Below are positions 62,411-64,000 of a stretch of 64,000 nucleotides of DNA, piece after piece (within the stretch, counting starts at the first letter, position 1; the number at the start of each line of letters is the position of its first letter). This DNA comes from Flavobacteriales bacterium (GTDB taxonomy: Bacteria; Bacteroidota; Bacteroidia; Flavobacteriales_F; PHOS-HE28): the NCBI GenBank assembly GCA_016710685.1, contig JADJVC010000014.1:62001-126000 (forward strand), in the 5' to 3' direction. A program made the position numbers and the translations under genes. The notes beneath the pieces are model-generated. The model worked only from the letters and a program-made list of their open reading frames with translations, searched no databases and was not told the DNA's origin.

Positions 62411-63166
62411 ATGAAGGTGCTGATCGTGGAGGATGAGCCGGCTGCGGTGAAGCGCATGCGCAAGCTCTTGCAGGAGGTCGATCCCGCGATCGAAGTAGTG
62501 GCGGACGTCCCAACGGTTGCTGGCACGGTGCGCTGGTTCAACGACAATCCGGCACCGGACCTCGCCTTTTTTGATGTTCGGCTCGCAGATGGTGATAGTT
62601 TCGAAGTGTTCAAGAAAGTGGAGGTGGGGTGTTCGGTGATCTTCCTCACAGCCTACAGCGAATACGCGCTCAAAGCCTTCCGGGTGAATGCGCTCGATTA
62701 CCTGATGAAACCTGTCGTTCGGGAAGAGCTGTCAGCGGCCATAGCGAAATTCAATGAAATGCATGCCGTCCGTGAGCTGGGGCGGTTGGCCAACGATGCT
62801 CATGATCCGGACGCAGTTCCGGATACCCCTGTAAAACGTTTTTTGATCCGCTATGGAGATAAGTTCCGCGTGGTCGAGCCCAAAGACATCGCCTACATCC
62901 ATTCCCGGCAGAAGAACACTTTTCTTCGCACGACCGAAGGCCGCGACCTGCCGCTGGACGACAGCCTGGACCGGCTGGAGAAGCAGCTGGACAAGGCGAA
63001 ATTCTTCCGCCTCAACCGGCAGCTCATTGTCAATTTCGAATGCATCAAGGAGATCTTGGCCTATAGCAAAAGCCGGGTGAAAGTGTTGATGGATCCCCCG
63101 TATGATGATGACGCGGTGGTGAGCAGCGAGCGGTCAGCGGAGTTCAAGCGCTGGCTTTCGGGCTAA
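62411..63166 (+). CDS. LytTR-family response regulator
   Basis: A 251-residue regulator starting 2 bases after the kinase stop. The receiver domain is residues 1-125: acidic pair KVLIVEDEPAAVKRM, phospho-acceptor Asp in DLAFFDVRLADGDSF, Thr in VIFLTAYSEYALKAF and Lys in ALDYLMKPV. The LytTR DNA-binding domain follows (FLIRYGDKFRVVEPKDIAYIHSRQKNTFLRTTEGRDLPLDDSLDRLEKQL; FFRLNRQLIVNFECIKEI). Its cognate kinase is the upstream gene. Target genes are not evident. Confidence 0.95.
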   Translation: MKVLIVEDEPAAVKRMRKLLQEVDPAIEVVADVPTVAGTVRWFNDNPAPDLAFFDVRLADGDSFEVFKKVEVGCSVIFLTAYSEYALKAFRVNALDYLMKPVVREELSAAIAKFNEMHAVRELGRLANDAHDPDAVPDTPVKRFLIRYGDKFRVVEPKDIAYIHSRQKNTFLRTTEGRDLPLDDSLDRLEKQLDKAKFFRLNRQLIVNFECIKEILAYSKSRVKVLMDPPYDDDAVVSSERSAEFKRWLSG

Positions 63167-63264
63167 TTTCCCGTTCCATCGGTCATTCCTCCCGCTTCAT
63201 CCATTGCGTTTTCCATTGTGGAATGGTTGTTGTCCATTTACTTCCGGAACAAAGGTTCCGGATC

Positions 63265-63489
63265 ATGCGCCGCAAACAAACCACCAGCCTGAACAAGTCC
63301 CTGCTCGACGCGATCGATCGTAGGGATCTGGAATGGCTCTTGTTTTCCGATCCCGCAACGCTCCTCGGTAACATCATGCAATTGAACGGACTACCTCGCT
63401 ACCATAACCGCTTGGACGCGATCCAATTGGTGGTGCGTATCAGGGAACTCCGGTCACTTGAAAAATGTGTGCTCACCACATTCCCATGA
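63265..63489 (+). CDS. Possible small protein of 74 residues, unknown
   Basis: From ATG 63265 the product is helical and basic (MRRKQTTSLNKSLLDAIDRR, then DLEWLLFSDPATLLGNIMQLNG). Codon use resembles genuine genes here, with C or G common at third positions. It follows the LytTR gene by 98 bases. No family is recognised and no membrane segment is seen. The call depends on coding appearance only. Confidence 0.4.
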   Translation: MRRKQTTSLNKSLLDAIDRRDLEWLLFSDPATLLGNIMQLNGLPRYHNRLDAIQLVVRIRELRSLEKCVLTTFP

Positions 63490-63599
63490 ACGATTCCCGG
63501 TTCATCCCTTCATATGCCCGATTCATCGCAATTGAACGGGTAAACGTGAACCGAATAAGCCATCTTCGTGCCGAGAAGGGAAAGAATACTACGCAAGAG

Positions 63600-64000
63600 A
63601 TGAACGACACCAAGAATTCCCGTCGCCGTGGTCTGGATCCGAAACACTTCGGGTTTTTCCTGACCTTGGCAATGATCATGTTCTTTTCCCCTTCATGTAA
63701 ACATGAACCCCTAGTAGTGCCGGATGATCTAGCGGGGAATGGCGGCGGTGGGGGCGGCGGGACCGATCCAGTAAATCCCTGCGATTCGAACACAGTCTAT
63801 TTTGAGCAGCAGATCTTGCCTTTGTTGATCTCCAATTGTGCAGTTCCTGGATGCCATAATGTGGCAACGGACGACAATGATGAGATCCAGATCACCAGCT
63901 ACGCCTCGCTCATGCAGAGCGGCATCGTACAGGACGGGGATCTTTGGAGGCCATTAATGACGATGATCCGGACGACATCATGCCTCGCCCACCACAAGCC
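63600..64000 (+). CDS. Lipoprotein with cytochrome-c-like CX4CH motif, 3'-truncated
   Basis: Starts at ATG 63600 (MNDTKNSRRRGLDPKHFGFF), with a hydrophobic core and lipobox FFSPSC, so probably an outer-membrane lipoprotein. A Gly-rich spacer (GNGGGGGGGTDP) precedes CDSNTVYFEQQILPLLISNCAVPGCHN, the start of a small cytochrome-c-like domain with Cys-x4-Cys-His. Such domains are seen in planctomycete- and Bacteroidota-type cytochromes. At about 63946 one G seems lost (TGGAGG for TGGGAGG), since DLWEAINDDDPDDIMPRPPQA follows in the next frame. The gene runs off the window end. Confidence 0.68.
   Translation, partial: MNDTKNSRRRGLDPKHFGFFLTLAMIMFFSPSCKHEPLVVPDDLAGNGGGGGGGTDPVNPCDSNTVYFEQQILPLLISNCAVPGCHNVATDDNDEIQITSYASLMQSGIVQDGDLWRPLMTMIRTTSCLAHHK

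Overview
The window is chromosomal DNA of a GC-rich member of the Bacteroidota, most likely a Flavobacteriales-type bacterium. Evidence: secreted proteins with C-terminal type IX secretion (T9SS) sorting tails, -7 promoter boxes matching TAnnTTTG, a DUF3467 gene after rpoC, a DUF5103 protein, NPAHGEPGHDC-type lipoproteins, and a cbb3 oxidase locus without a separate ccoP. Genus-level placement is not possible from sequence alone.

Layout. 1-3.7 kb: 3' part of rpoC and a DUF3467 gene, ended by a 17-bp hairpin. 3.74-5.05 kb: almost pure G/C sequence with very long G runs, probably a sequencing or assembly artefact. 5.1-9.6 kb (minus): a patatin/outer-membrane-barrel protein, a metal-receptor-fold binding protein and a CBS-domain PLP enzyme. 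9.8-12.6 kb: an FtsX-type permease and a DUF1343 (NamZ-like) lipoprotein with overlapping divergent start codons. 12.6-21.4 kb: dnaK, a lipoprotein, panB, an RluA-type pseudouridine synthase, priA and two exported proteins. 21.4-28.4 kb: a TerB-like/ABCG fusion, a T9SS beta-propeller, apaG, pruA and a DivIC/FtsB-like protein. 28.5-33.1 kb (minus): slyD, then a cbb3 oxidase operon headed by an Rrf2 regulator. 33.3-38.2 kb: a CotH-like T9SS protein and one gene encoding MutA and MutB of methylmalonyl-CoA mutase as a single chain. 38.2-41.2 kb: an AT-richer accessory stretch with an unknown membrane-tailed protein, hipB-hipA and a GNAT gene. 41.5-51.5 kb: a GT22-like mannosyltransferase, Smr, lipoprotein, YdcF, a PA-domain T9SS protein, an ABC exporter, two 53-codon paralogues, yajQ and a flavin reductase. 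51.2-54.7 kb: a minus-strand operon (methyltransferase, ZIP, EEP phosphatase, membrane proteins). 54.9-64 kb: siaB-siaC, DUF5103, a choice-of-anchor-L protein, tRNA-Ser(CGA), YceI, a LytS/LytTR two-component system and a truncated lipoprotein.

Two themes stand out. First, at least eight conserved genes carry single-base indels or a stop (rpoC, patatin, cbs, priA, a membrane protein, choice-of-anchor-L, the histidine kinase, the last lipoprotein). Several lie in short homopolymers, so with the poly-G block this looks like uncorrected sequence error, and coordinates of split genes should be read that way. Second, short repeats are abundant: GGCGATGCATC palindromes, heptamer-based elements and hairpins. 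Two heptamer/palindrome elements lie in frame inside the mutA-mutB gene, one of them exactly at the fusion joint. That is the most interesting biology here.
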